DNA of 36,720 nt from CAZMVU01 sp964569295 (GCA_964569295.1 CAZMVU010000024.1:1-36720), one strand, 5' to 3'; counted from the stretch's first letter, positions 16,016 to 25,523 are shown. The notes: generated from the sequence alone by a model not told the origin. Made by a program: numbers and translations.

Positions 16016-16969
16016 ATGAGCTCCGCGTACAGACACAGCGAGGCGCTGAAAACCCGCGCCCGGGAACTCGGCTTCGATGCCTGTGGCGTGGCCCGCGCCG
16101 AACCGCCCGATCCCGAAGACCGGCTTGGTCAGTGGCTTGCCGCCGGCTACCATGCCGACATGTACTGGATTGCACACACGCGCGACATCCGCCAGGACGC
16201 AACGCAGAAGGTGCCGGGCGCACGCTCGGTCGTGGTGGTGGCGCACACGTATTACCAACCACGTCCGGCGCCGCCGCCGGGCGCCGCACAGGTCGCCATG
16301 TATGCCTGGGGCCGCGATTATCACCGCGTACTCATCAAACCGCTGCGCGCGCTCGCCGACTACCTCGGCATGCTGCAACCGGGCACGCAAAGCTACGCCG
16401 AGATCGACAGCGGCCCCGTGCTCGAGCGGTGCTGGGCGGAGCGTGCGGGGATCGGATGGACAGGCAAGAACAGCCTGACATTGCGGCAAGACATGGGTTC
16501 GTACTTCTTCCTTGGCACGATCATCACCACGGCCGAACTGGCGCCCGGCGAACCGGTGGCGGACCACTGCGGTTCGTGCCGGGCCTGTATCGACGCCTGC
16601 CCGGCCAATGCTATCGTAGCGGAGGGCGTGGTCGACAGCCGGCGTTGCATTGCCTACCAGACCATCGAGAACCGGGCGGACATTCCGGGCGATATGCAAG
16701 CAAACTTCGGCCGGTGGGTCTTTGGCTGCGATATCTGCCAGGAGGTCTGTCCCTGGAACCGCTTTGCGAAGCAGACGGATACGCCGGATTTTACCCCGCG
16801 GCCCCACCAGGTCAACCCGGACGCCGCCGAACTCGCCACGCTGGATGCGCCAACCTTCCACGCGCGCTATGCCGGGTCACCGCTGATGCGTCCAAAGCAC
16901 GCCGGCATGGTGCGCAATGCACGGATTGTGCTGCGAAACATACGAGAAAGCCCGGAGCATGGATCGTGA
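16016..16969 (+). CDS. queG: Epoxyqueuosine reductase QueG
   Basis: A 317-aa protein that carries out the last step of queuosine synthesis, reducing epoxyqueuosine in tRNA to queuosine with cobalamin and two [4Fe-4S] clusters. Visible: catalytic-type Asp131 in EIDSGPVLERCWAE; GWTGKNSL (148-155); cluster ligands C185-C188-C191-C195 (CGSCRACIDACP) and C211, C238, C241, C245 (CDICQEVCPWN). The length is slightly short for the family because the C-terminal HEAT-like part is absent, as in many bacteria. ATG 16016 is chosen because the family begins there; the in-frame sequence upstream is not conserved-looking. Confidence 0.95.
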   Translation: MSSAYRHSEALKTRARELGFDACGVARAEPPDPEDRLGQWLAAGYHADMYWIAHTRDIRQDATQKVPGARSVVVVAHTYYQPRPAPPPGAAQVAMYAWGRDYHRVLIKPLRALADYLGMLQPGTQSYAEIDSGPVLERCWAERAGIGWTGKNSLTLRQDMGSYFFLGTIITTAELAPGEPVADHCGSCRACIDACPANAIVAEGVVDSRRCIAYQTIENRADIPGDMQANFGRWVFGCDICQEVCPWNRFAKQTDTPDFTPRPHQVNPDAAELATLDAPTFHARYAGSPLMRPKHAGMVRNARIVLRNIRESPEHGS

Positions 16970-17095
16970 TGCGCCCCACCAGGCCGCGAAAACTGCCGCT
17001 TCCAAGGCAACAGAACAACAACCGGGCGCACTCGGGCTTGACTCCCCCGGAGCCAACACGCATCGTGTGGATACAGGAGGAGACCACGAACCGCC

Positions 17096-18511
17096 ATGAA
17101 GAAACACACGCCCATCACACGCCGCCGTTTTCTCGAGGTCACCGCAGCCGCGGGAACAGTTACCGCGCTCGCCGGCACGGCGCGCACCCAAGACGCCCCC
17201 CGGCCGAATATCCTCTTTGTCTGCACGGACCAGCAGCACGGAAAGGCGTGGGGCGGGGCGGACCCGTTCTTCGATACGCCACACATGGACCGCCTCGCCG
17301 ACACGGGCACGGTGTTTGATGCCAACTTCTGCACGACGCCCCAGTGTTCCCCAAGCCGATCGAGCATCTATACGGGGTTCTATCCGCACCGGACCAGCAT
17401 CCTCGGCAACATGAAGGCGGGCACCCACATCAACACCTCAATACAGTTCCTGCCCGCGCAGTTCGACACCATCGGGTCGCGCTTGCGCGCCGCCGGCTAC
17501 CATACGGGATACTTCGGCAAGTGGCACCTCGGCAATCAAGCCCACTTCAGCACGCACTTTCATGAGGCCGACCTCGACGGCGAACAACATGCCGGCGCCA
17601 CAGACAACGCCCTGCGCTACCTGGCAGCCCGCCGCGGCACGGACCAACCCTTCGCTTTGTTCGTGAATTACCTCGATCCGCACGACATCTACCATTTTCT
17701 TCGCCGGGGCACGCCGGAAGATGTACGTGTGGCGCCCACGCCACCGACACGCGCGGATGACCTGTCTAAGAAACCCTGGCCACACAAACACTTCATGACC
17801 GATGACCAGGGCACGGCCATCCACAGCAAACCCGAGGCCTACTGGCGCCACTACCGCTGGTTCTACCGCGAGAAATGCCGCCTTGTCGACCACGAACTCG
17901 GCCGCCTCCTCGAGGCCCTCGCGCACAATGGCCAGGCGGAGAACACGGTAGTCGTGTTTACCTCGGACCACGGTGACATGGACACCAACCACAACCTCAT
18001 TTTCAAGGGGCCATTCATGTACGAGCATATGGTCCATGTGCCGCTCATTGTCCGCGTACCCAAGGCGTATAGGGCGTGCTCAGCCGCCCGCACCAACGCG
18101 CTCACCACCGGCGTCGACCTCATGCCCACACTCTGCGCATTCGCCGGCGCGGCCCCCGGCGAACACCACGGCCAATCGCTGCATTCGTTCCTCACCGGCA
18201 CGGGCGCCGCGCCCGCGCGCGATTATGTGGTGAGCGAGTATTACGGCAAACAGCAGTGGATCTCCCCCATCCGCATGTTGCGTACGCACGAGTGGAAGTA
18301 CAACCGCTACATCGATCACGGCGAAGAACTCTATGACCTCGCGAATGACCCCCATGAATTGCACAATCTCGCAGCCGATCCCGGCCAAAAAGCCCGGAAA
18401 AGGGAATTGCGCGCACTGCTCGACGAATGGATGCACGCGCACAACGATCGCGATTACGACACCTACTGGGCCACGGATCGCGCAGGCAAGCGCCTGAAAC
18501 CGGTCCTGTGA
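17096..18511 (+). CDS. Tat-exported sulfatase
   Basis: A 471-aa arylsulfatase-type enzyme. Tat signal with RRRFLE (9-14) and AxA-like end near residue 30. Formylglycine motif C84-S-P-S-R88 (the Cys needs oxidation by an FGE or anSME enzyme; none lies in the window). Metal and active-site residues: TDQQ (44-47), GKWHLG (141-146), SDHGDM (290-295), K304. AGGAGGAG lies about 13 bases before ATG 17096. Such sulfatases remove sulfate esters from polysaccharides or glycosaminoglycans; the lineage often has many copies. Substrate not determinable. Preceded by queG with a 126-base gap. Confidence 0.93.
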   Translation: MKKHTPITRRRFLEVTAAAGTVTALAGTARTQDAPRPNILFVCTDQQHGKAWGGADPFFDTPHMDRLADTGTVFDANFCTTPQCSPSRSSIYTGFYPHRTSILGNMKAGTHINTSIQFLPAQFDTIGSRLRAAGYHTGYFGKWHLGNQAHFSTHFHEADLDGEQHAGATDNALRYLAARRGTDQPFALFVNYLDPHDIYHFLRRGTPEDVRVAPTPPTRADDLSKKPWPHKHFMTDDQGTAIHSKPEAYWRHYRWFYREKCRLVDHELGRLLEALAHNGQAENTVVVFTSDHGDMDTNHNLIFKGPFMYEHMVHVPLIVRVPKAYRACSAARTNALTTGVDLMPTLCAFAGAAPGEHHGQSLHSFLTGTGAAPARDYVVSEYYGKQQWISPIRMLRTHEWKYNRYIDHGEELYDLANDPHELHNLAADPGQKARKRELRALLDEWMHAHNDRDYDTYWATDRAGKRLKPVL

Positions 18512-18839
18512 GGAGAAGGCCGGCTGCGGCAAGCCAGGGCGCTGCCATGGATATGCCCGGCCCCATTGGGCGGCGTTAGAGAAAAACATTGACTATGCCC
18601 GTCATATTATGAATAATTAAGTTGAAAAGGAAGCAACCGAGAATTATGTCCTGATGGGCACACTCATGTTCCATCTGTGCTTTGCAGCCATTATTTACGC
18701 ATTCTTCTGATCATGTATAGGCCGGCAGGTTTGGCGCATGCCGGCAGCTTCCGCACACCGAGGTCCTGATACGCCAAATCAGGGCCTTCGTAAGACCCCA
18801 TATACGCAACTCGGATAAAGAAACAAAGGAGCCTGAACA
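18512..18839. other. Intergenic region, leader of the Lys-rich gene
   Basis: No gene. It holds a probable promoter at 18589-18617 and, downstream of that, two small inverted repeats (GCCGGCA/TGCCGGC at 18721-18745 and CCTGAT/ATCAGG near 18765-18783) that could fold in a long 5' leader of the 40-aa protein. Confidence 0.4.
18589..18617 (+). promoter_or_regulatory. Sigma-70-like promoter
   Basis: TTGACT (18589-18594), 17-base spacer, AATAAT (18612-18617), each hexamer one base from consensus, in a locally AT-rich patch. It would give a leader of about 215 bases before the lysine-rich small protein. Confidence 0.5.
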
Positions 18840-18962
18840 ATGGGCGACAAAGGCAAGAAAGATAAAGAAAAGGGGCGAAAACAGAAGGTGGCCAAGGGCG
18901 AACACAATTCAAAGGAAAAGCAGGCCAAGCAAGAGAAAATGCTGCCTAAAACCAAGCCATAA
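18840..18962 (+). CDS. Lysine-rich small protein (40 aa)
   Basis: A 40-residue ORF from ATG 18840 with AAAGGAG nine bases upstream. It begins MGDKGKKDKEKGRKQKVAKG and continues with Lys, Gln and Glu; it contains almost no hydrophobic residues and has a strongly positive net charge. Similar 35-45 aa 'MGDKGKKDKEK' proteins occur, by recollection, as unnamed small proteins in several proteobacteria and other phyla. Likely disordered and nucleic-acid or ribosome associated (inference). The strong ribosome site and recognisable N-terminus support translation. Confidence 0.75.
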   Translation: MGDKGKKDKEKGRKQKVAKGEHNSKEKQAKQEKMLPKTKP

Positions 18963-18986
18963 CAATCACTGTCCCCCGTCCCGTGG

Positions 18987-20048
18987 CTACACGTTGAACC
19001 GGAAGAGGATGACATCGCCATCCTGGACCACGTAATCTTTGCCTTCGAGGCGGACCTTGCCGGCTTCCTTGGCCTTTTGCATGGAGCCGCCGCAGGCCAT
19101 GAGATCGTCGAAGTGAACGACCTCAGCGCGGATGAACCCACGCTGGATATCCGAGTGAATGACGCCGGCGGCCTCGACGGCCGGGGTTCCCTTGCGGATG
19201 GTCCAGGCCCGCACCTCGGGATCACCGGCCGTGAGGAAGCTCATGAGCCCGAGCATGTCATACGCGGTATGGATAAACCGTGTGCGTGATTCTTCGCCGA
19301 GGCCAAGGTCTTCGCGAAAGGCGGCGCGTTCTTCCTCCGGCAGTTGGCCGACCTCCATCTCCATCTCGCCGCAGAACGCAATGAGCGTGAGGCCATGTTC
19401 TTGCGCGTAGTCGCGCAGGCCCGCCGGCGCCTCCTCGCCGATGTGGGCTTCGCCGTAATTCCCGAGCAGCATAAGCGGTTTCCGCGAAAGGAAGGTAAAA
19501 CCAATGATTGTCTTCGCTTCCGGCGGCGACAGCGCCAGTGTGCGCAGGGACTCCCCTGCTTCGATATGCGCCTGGCAACGGGTGAGCAGTTCATACTCAC
19601 GGTCTTTGCGCCCTTCCTTCGCCAGCCGCTCGATGCGCTTCTCGATGATCATCAGGTCGGCTATCTGCAGCTCTTCTTCCAGCGCCTGGCAATCGCGTAC
19701 CGGGTCCACGCTGCCACGCGGGTGCATGACCGACGGGTTATCGAAAGCACGCACGACATGAACAAGCGCGTCCACATTTTTGAGCAGGTTGAGCGCTTGA
19801 CTATCGAGGGCCTTACGTTCACCGTCGGCCTCGTTCGGCGCAATATCGACGAACTCAATCTCCGCGTAGGTCACCTTGCGCGGCTTGTAGATTGCTGCCA
19901 AGGCTTCCACACGGGCATCGGGCACCTTGATGGTGGCGATATTCGCGTCGCGGCTGCCGAACGCGCCAACAGCGGCATGCGTACCGGTGAGCGCATTGAC
20001 GATGGTAGTCTTGCCCGACCGGGCAAATCCGATCATTCCGACTTTCAT
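18987..20048 (-). CDS. YchF-like GTPase/ATPase, divergent
   Basis: A 353-aa protein with the YchF/OLA1 layout: N-terminal G domain, coiled-coil insertion (about 125-200), and C-terminal TGS domain (GTPAVEAAGVIHSDIQRGFI, then VVQDGDVILFRFNV). YchF proteins bind ATP rather than GTP and associate with ribosomes. Departures from the canonical form: the P-loop is GFARSGKTT (7-15) in place of GLPNVGKST, and the switch II sequence is IEFVDIAPN where the family has DIAGL. It may therefore be a lineage-specific paralogue rather than the housekeeping ychF. Convergent with the Lys-rich gene. Confidence 0.82.
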   Translation of the reverse strand: MKVGMIGFARSGKTTIVNALTGTHAAVGAFGSRDANIATIKVPDARVEALAAIYKPRKVTYAEIEFVDIAPNEADGERKALDSQALNLLKNVDALVHVVRAFDNPSVMHPRGSVDPVRDCQALEEELQIADLMIIEKRIERLAKEGRKDREYELLTRCQAHIEAGESLRTLALSPPEAKTIIGFTFLSRKPLMLLGNYGEAHIGEEAPAGLRDYAQEHGLTLIAFCGEMEMEVGQLPEEERAAFREDLGLGEESRTRFIHTAYDMLGLMSFLTAGDPEVRAWTIRKGTPAVEAAGVIHSDIQRGFIRAEVVHFDDLMACGGSMQKAKEAGKVRLEGKDYVVQDGDVILFRFNV

Positions 20049-20371
20049 AATACCCCGCTAACGTACGATCTTGACAGTGGATATCCGATGGTAGCAGAAC
20101 GTATGGTACAAAAGAAATGACCAACTTGCGTGCGTGTCATACCGCGCAAACGTGCCTTGAGGGCGCGGCGGCCAAAGCGGCGGTGGCGCGGTGATGGTAG
20201 CAATGCCGGTGGTCTTGGCATGGATTTATGCTTTTGGCTGGAAATCGAGAGTTTTATACGCTAGAATGCGGATGAAAGAGTGGTCAGGGCGAGAGGCGTT
20301 CGCGGTAACCAGGGAACATGACGGTGCCCTATGCTTTTGGGGAGCAACACACCTAGAGGTGGACAATACGT
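20049..20371. other. Intergenic region, no gene seen
   Basis: Between the divergent YchF-like and acyl-CoA synthetase genes. No ORF with support. A TTTTATACGCTAGAAT stretch near 20252-20267 could hold a -10 element, but no good -35 pairs with it. Confidence 0.3.
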
Positions 20372-22474
20372 ATGCTCGATCATCTAATGAAACCGAAAAC
20401 AATCGCGGTGGTTGGCGCGTCGCGCACGCCGGGCAAAGTGGGTCATGCCATTTTGGCGAACCTGATAAGCGGGGGATTCGAGGGGGACATCATTCCGGTG
20501 AATCCCACGGCGGATGAACTGATGGGACTGCCATGTTATGGCAGCCAGAAGGCCGCCGAGAAGAAGGTGGATCTCAGTATTATTGTGGTACCGGCAACGG
20601 CGGTCCTCGACGCGCTCGCGGATTCTGCCGAAGCGGGCGCGAAAGCGGTGGTCGTCATCACCGCGGGGTTCAAAGAAGTGGGCGAAGAAGGCAAACGCCT
20701 CGAGGATGAGCTTACGGATTTCGCGCGCAGTCACGATATTCGTCTGCTGGGACCGAATTGCCTTGGCCTTATCAATACGGACAACCACATGAACGCCTCG
20801 TTCGCCGTGCAGATGCCGGCGGACGGCCACATCTCCGTCATATCGCAATCGGGTGCCCTGTGCACGGCCATCCTCGACTGGTCCATGGGCCGCGGGGTGG
20901 GATTGGCCAAGCTCATAAGCATCGGGAACAAAGCGGACCTCAGCGAGATCGACCTGCTCAGCGCGCTGGCCGAAGATGAGCAGACCAATGTGGTGGCGTG
21001 TTACCTTGAAAGCATCGGCGCCGGCGATGAGTTCATCAAGGTGGCCGAAAGCGTGGCGCAGATCAAGCCCGTTGTCATTTTGAAAGCGGGTACGACCCAG
21101 GCCGGCGGCAAAGCCGCCTCGTCGCACACGGGCAGCCTGGCCGGCGCAGACGTGGCCTACGGCGCGGCATTCCGCCGGGCCGGCATCGTGCGTGCGGAGA
21201 ACTTCGAGGCCCTGTTCGACTACGCGACGGCGCTCAGTATGCAGCCGCTGCCCAAGGGCGACCGGGTCGCCATTATCACGAACGCCGGCGGGCCGGGCAT
21301 TATGGCAGCGGATGCCGTCGAGAACATGGGTATGCAGGTGCGTCCGTTGCACCACACGATCTCGGCCGCCTTGAAGGAGAAGCTCCCCGCGGCGGCAAGC
21401 GTGGGCAACCCCATCGATGTGCTGGGCGATGCCGACCCGAGCCGATACGCGATGGCGCTCGAAGCGGCCCTCGGCGACGAGACGGTGGACGCCGTGGTCG
21501 TCATCCTCACCCCCCAGGCAATGAGCCAACCTGCGGAGACCGCCCGGGCAATCATCAGCCACATGAATGGTGACAAGCCGGTACTGGCAGCGTTCATGGG
21601 CGGGGCGGACGTGATGCCCGCGCGCGGGGAGTTTGTGGCGGCGAGTCTGCCGGACTACCCGGCCCCCGAGCGGGCCGTGGCGGCATTGCGCTCCATGGTG
21701 GATTATGCAGCATGGCGGCGGCGGCCTCCCCGCGTGGTGACGCGCTTCCCGGCGAACCGGGTGCGGGTAGAACGTGTTTTGAAACGTCAGTTGCGTGCCG
21801 GGGTCAAGCAGGTGAGCGAAGTGGATGCCAAAGAGATCTTGCGTGCCTACGATTTCAACGTCTTGCCAGGCGCCATGGCCCGCGATGTCGGAGAGGCCAT
21901 CAGCACGGCCAACCGGATCGGGTATCCTGTAGCGATGAAGATTGTCTCGCCCGACGTGGTGCATAAGTCCGATATGGGCGGTGTAAAGCTTAACCTGTCG
22001 AGCCCGCAGCAGGTGGAGGACGCCTACGATCTGATGATGCTGCGGCTGCGCCGCAAATTGCCCGAAGGCAATCTGCGGGGCGTATATGTGGAGAAGATGG
22101 GCAAGGCCGGGCGCGAGGTTATCCTCGGCATGCACCGGGATCCCCAGTTCGGCCCGATGTTGATGTTCGGGCTTGGCGGCATCTTTGTCGAGGTAATGAA
22201 AGACGTGAGCTTCTACCTGGCGCCCATAACCGAAGACGAGGCCATGCAGATGCTCATGGGCACCCGCTCCTATTCGCTGCTCAAGGGCGCACGCGGCCAG
22301 AGCGCCGTCGACCTGCACGCCATCGCTGGCGCGCTCCAGCGCATCAGCCAATTCGCCACCGACTTCCCGCAGATTGCAGAAATGGACATCAACCCCTTCA
22401 TCGTAGGTGAAGTGGGCACCACGCCCATCGTGGCCGATGCCCGCATGACCCTGTCTGGAGCTGAGGAATTATGA
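20372..22474 (+). CDS. ADP-forming acyl-CoA synthetase (acetate-CoA ligase, fused alpha-beta)
   Basis: A 700-aa protein of the NDP-forming acyl-CoA synthetase superfamily. It converts acyl-CoA, ADP and phosphate to acid, ATP and CoA (or the reverse). N-terminal CoA-binding Rossmann domain (TIAVVGASRTPGKVGHAILA), succinyl-CoA-ligase-like domain, the phosphohistidine H252 in SSHTGSLAG, and from about residue 470 the ATP-grasp domain (AMKIVSPDVVHKSDMGGVKL). Both subunits of the archaeal-type enzyme are fused. GAGGTGG lies upstream of ATG 20372. Its stop overlaps the next start (ATGA at 22471), so the two are translationally coupled. Probable role: ATP gain from acetyl-CoA in fermentation, or acid activation. 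Confidence 0.93.
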   Translation: MLDHLMKPKTIAVVGASRTPGKVGHAILANLISGGFEGDIIPVNPTADELMGLPCYGSQKAAEKKVDLSIIVVPATAVLDALADSAEAGAKAVVVITAGFKEVGEEGKRLEDELTDFARSHDIRLLGPNCLGLINTDNHMNASFAVQMPADGHISVISQSGALCTAILDWSMGRGVGLAKLISIGNKADLSEIDLLSALAEDEQTNVVACYLESIGAGDEFIKVAESVAQIKPVVILKAGTTQAGGKAASSHTGSLAGADVAYGAAFRRAGIVRAENFEALFDYATALSMQPLPKGDRVAIITNAGGPGIMAADAVENMGMQVRPLHHTISAALKEKLPAAASVGNPIDVLGDADPSRYAMALEAALGDETVDAVVVILTPQAMSQPAETARAIISHMNGDKPVLAAFMGGADVMPARGEFVAASLPDYPAPERAVAALRSMVDYAAWRRRPPRVVTRFPANRVRVERVLKRQLRAGVKQVSEVDAKEILRAYDFNVLPGAMARDVGEAISTANRIGYPVAMKIVSPDVVHKSDMGGVKLNLSSPQQVEDAYDLMMLRLRRKLPEGNLRGVYVEKMGKAGREVILGMHRDPQFGPMLMFGLGGIFVEVMKDVSFYLAPITEDEAMQMLMGTRSYSLLKGARGQSAVDLHAIAGALQRISQFATDFPQIAEMDINPFIVGEVGTTPIVADARMTLSGAEEL

Positions 22475-24363
22475 GCGACCTTCGAAACGCGGCAAAGCAA
22501 CCAAGCTACGATACCGATTGGCAGGAAAAATACAGCGAGTTCATCGTAACCCCGGCCGAAGCGGCCGCCTGCATCCACCCTGGGCAGCGGGTTTTCATCG
22601 GCACGGGCTGCGGCCAGCCTCTCGAGCTGGTGCGCGCGCTCGTCGACCGGGCGGATGACCTGGCCGACATGGAGATCGTGCATTTGCTCACCGCCGGCGA
22701 AGCCCCTTATGCTTCGAGCGATTTGGCCAACCGCTTCTATGTAAACAGTTTCTTTATCGCGCCGAACGTGCGCGAGATCATCCAGAAAGGCCAGGGCGCA
22801 TACACCCCCATCTTTCTGTCCGACATCCCCCGCTTGTTCAACTCGGGCAAAATGCAGCTCGATGTGGCGCTGGTACATGTCACCCCACCGGATGAAAACG
22901 GCATGTGCAGCCTGGGCGTTTCCGTGGACATCGTGAAGAGTGCGGCAGAGAACGCCGCCATGGTCATTGCCCAGGTGAATCCCCAGATGCCCCGCACCCT
23001 GGGAGACAGCAACCTGCATGTGCTGGACTTCGACTGCCTGGTTCCGGTGGATGTGCCCATCATCGAGGTCGAGCCGCCCGAGGCCGACGAGGTGACCCAG
23101 GACATCGGCGAGTACGTGGCGGCCCTCGTGCCCGATGGCGCTACCATCGAGCTGGGCATCGGCCGGATTCCCCAGGCCACGCTCGACTCCCTCAAGGGCC
23201 GGCGGGATCTCGGCATCCACACCGAAATGTTTACCGACAAGATCATCGACATCGTCGAGGCGGGCGCCATCACCGGCAAACACAAAACACTCGACCGCGG
23301 CAAGATTGTCGCCAGTTTCGCCTGGGGAACCAAGCGGCTCTATGATTTCATCGACAACAACCCCCTGTTTTCCTTCAACCCCACCGAATATGTGAACGAT
23401 CCCTATATCATTGCGCAGCAGCACAACATGTGCGCCATCAACGTGGCCCTCGAGATGGACCTCACGGGCCAGGTGGTCGCCGACTCGCTGGGCGCCAAGT
23501 TCTACTCCGGTATCGGCGGGCAGGTCGACTTCAACCGGGGCGCCGCGCGCGCCCAGAACGGCAAGCCCATCATCGCCATGCCCTCGACGGCGCAAGATGG
23601 CAAGGTCTCCCGCATTAAGACGCATCTCAGCCAGGGGGCGGGAGTCGTGACCACCCGCGGCGACGTGCACTACATTGTCACCGAGTACGGCGTGGCCTTC
23701 CTCCATGGCAAGAGCGTCGAGGAGCGGGCCTTGGCCCTGATCTCCATAGCCCATCCCGATTTTCGCGAGCAGTTGCTGAACGAGGCCGTCGAGGCCAAGT
23801 ATGTGCGGGCCGACCTCGCCGACTTCAGTTCGAAAATGGTCACGGGGCCCAAGGACCTGCGCACCACATTCCTTCTAGAGGACGGTACCCAGCTCAACAT
23901 TCGGCCCGTGCATCCCACAGATGAGCCGAATGTGCGCGAGCTCTTCTATTCCCTTTCCCAGCAGTCGCTCTACACGCGGTTCATGAGCCGCATGAAGTGG
24001 GTACCACGCAAGCAGGTGCAGGAGTTCGTGTACATCGACCACCGCAACGAAGTGTCCATCGTCGCCACGATCCCCTCGTCCGACGGCGAAGACATCGTGG
24101 CTATCGGCGGCTACTACCTCGACCCGCGCACCAACCGCGCCGAGGTCGCGTTTGTCGTGTCGGACGAGTGGCAGCACCGCAAGATTGGATCGTTCCTGAT
24201 GAAACACCTGACCAACATCGCCCGGCGCCATGGTATTGCGGGGTTCACGGCCGAGGTTCTGCGCGAGAACAAGGCCATGCAGAATGTGTTCAACCAGAGC
24301 GGTCTCAAAGTCAAGAGCGAAATCCAGGAAGGCGTCTACCACTACGAGCTCGACTTCGAATAG
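22471..24363 (+). CDS. Acetyl-CoA hydrolase/CoA-transferase fused to GNAT
   Basis: A 630-aa two-domain protein. Residues 20-450 form an acetyl-CoA hydrolase/4-hydroxybutyrate CoA-transferase-type enzyme: GTGCGQPLELVRAL, catalytic E252 in GIHTEMFTD, and GIGGQVDFNRGAA (CoA site). Residues 465-630 form a GNAT domain (IRPVHPTDEPNVRELFYSLS; YLDPRTNRAEVAFVVSDEWQ; IGSFLMKHLTNIARR). This fusion is known from databases. It is coupled to the acyl-CoA synthetase, so together they move CoA between acids; the GNAT part could acetylate a lysine of either enzyme (inference from known acetyl-control of CoA synthetases). Confidence 0.92.
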   Translation: MSDLRNAAKQPSYDTDWQEKYSEFIVTPAEAAACIHPGQRVFIGTGCGQPLELVRALVDRADDLADMEIVHLLTAGEAPYASSDLANRFYVNSFFIAPNVREIIQKGQGAYTPIFLSDIPRLFNSGKMQLDVALVHVTPPDENGMCSLGVSVDIVKSAAENAAMVIAQVNPQMPRTLGDSNLHVLDFDCLVPVDVPIIEVEPPEADEVTQDIGEYVAALVPDGATIELGIGRIPQATLDSLKGRRDLGIHTEMFTDKIIDIVEAGAITGKHKTLDRGKIVASFAWGTKRLYDFIDNNPLFSFNPTEYVNDPYIIAQQHNMCAINVALEMDLTGQVVADSLGAKFYSGIGGQVDFNRGAARAQNGKPIIAMPSTAQDGKVSRIKTHLSQGAGVVTTRGDVHYIVTEYGVAFLHGKSVEERALALISIAHPDFREQLLNEAVEAKYVRADLADFSSKMVTGPKDLRTTFLLEDGTQLNIRPVHPTDEPNVRELFYSLSQQSLYTRFMSRMKWVPRKQVQEFVYIDHRNEVSIVATIPSSDGEDIVAIGGYYLDPRTNRAEVAFVVSDEWQHRKIGSFLMKHLTNIARRHGIAGFTAEVLRENKAMQNVFNQSGLKVKSEIQEGVYHYELDFE

Positions 24364-24507
24364 CCCCCATCCGCTCGTATATCCCGGCCCGCTGCACGCG
24401 TGTGGCGGGCCGTTTGTGGTCATGAAACAGGGGGACGACTCAGGAACCACCACCATTGCTGTCCCCGGCCACAAGGCACTCGGAATGGAAACGGCGCCCA
24501 CTCCCCC

Positions 24508-25392
24508 TTACTGGTCCCAGCAGAAGAAATGTTTCCAGCCGATCGTGAAAGCCCATCCGGCGAAGTCGTCGGCACGGTCGAGAAAAAAGGCATAGCCGGC
24601 ATTGCCGAAGAGGGCATTTTTCTCGGATACCGGCACGTCCAGCCCGATATTCACATTGAAGCTGGGCGTGAGCCACCCGTCGTCCAGGCGAATGGGAATA
24701 TTGGGCAGGGGCCGGAGATGCAGATCCACCTTTGCTTCATAGAGGGCGTAGGTCGCGGTGAACCTGCCACCGAGCGCCGGCCGGGCCGCCCGGATGCGGT
24801 CTTTCCACGTTTCGTACTTCTTGAGCTCGGGCATACCCCACGGATAATAATCCACGCCGAATCCGAAATACGCCGCACCACGCCGGATTTTGAAGTCGGT
24901 CTCCAGATCCAGCAGAAAGATGGACCGGTTCACCGACTGCGTGCGCACTGTGCCTATGGAATAGCCGCCTTGAATAAAAATGGCAAATTCCGGAGAAAGC
25001 ACCCGGCCGATTCCCACATGCGGCGGCCACATCAGCCCGTTGTCGCGCACGTCGCCGAACGTGCGGACATCGCCGAACCCGGGCGCGATAAGCCGTATCG
25101 CCGGCTCGAACAAATCATCAATGAGTCCCTCGCTCTTCAGCCTGGGATAAACATTGACCCCGGCAAGGAAAAAGAACCATTCCCGTGCGATTGTCTCTTC
25201 GCTCTCCTCGGGAATAACCGGCGCATTGCGCCCATCCCCCTGGAGGCGAAGCTGCACCGGTTCCCCAGCAGCGTCTCTCACGGCCTCCGCCGCCGCACCG
25301 GCCGCTGCCATCGCGCATACAAGCACCACGGCCCCGGTCCAGCCACACACCCGGCTGACAACCTGGGGATTCCCCGCGCCTGTTATGTTCAT
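24508..25392 (-). CDS. Secreted beta-barrel-like outer membrane protein, paralogue 1
   Basis: A 294-aa protein, probable start ATG 25392, with a signal peptide (hydrophobic AVVLVCAMAAAGAAAE). The rest shows alternating aromatic/polar strands ending in Phe-rich WAFTIGWKHFF, then CWDQ, as in small outer membrane barrels. It resembles the protein at 30136-30957: FIQGGYSIGTVRTQ against WMIWTGGAKGTIEN; PVSEKNALFGNAGYAFFL against PVTKNNNIIMEGSYYFFG; a PWG motif in the middle of both. No known family recognised. A TTG start 51 bases further upstream is possible. Confidence 0.72.
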   Translation of the reverse strand: MNITGAGNPQVVSRVCGWTGAVVLVCAMAAAGAAAEAVRDAAGEPVQLRLQGDGRNAPVIPEESEETIAREWFFFLAGVNVYPRLKSEGLIDDLFEPAIRLIAPGFGDVRTFGDVRDNGLMWPPHVGIGRVLSPEFAIFIQGGYSIGTVRTQSVNRSIFLLDLETDFKIRRGAAYFGFGVDYYPWGMPELKKYETWKDRIRAARPALGGRFTATYALYEAKVDLHLRPLPNIPIRLDDGWLTPSFNVNIGLDVPVSEKNALFGNAGYAFFLDRADDFAGWAFTIGWKHFFCWDQ

Positions 25393-25523
25393 GTGGCTTG
25401 AAAACACACATACCTCGCCGTCTTTTCGTGTCACCCGCAACAAGACGCAAGAGCATACGCAGGACGGCCAGACGGAATCAATTTGACACTTTGCAAAAGC
25501 GCCGCAAGTCTAATAGGTTGAGT

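Noticed and set aside
16917..17099. 60-aa ORF between queG and the sulfatase gene
   Set aside because: Overlaps the queG end, no ribosome site, no recognisable content.
20384..22351. 655-codon open frame on the - strand
   Set aside because: Shadow of the acyl-CoA synthetase gene, whose motifs are unmistakable.
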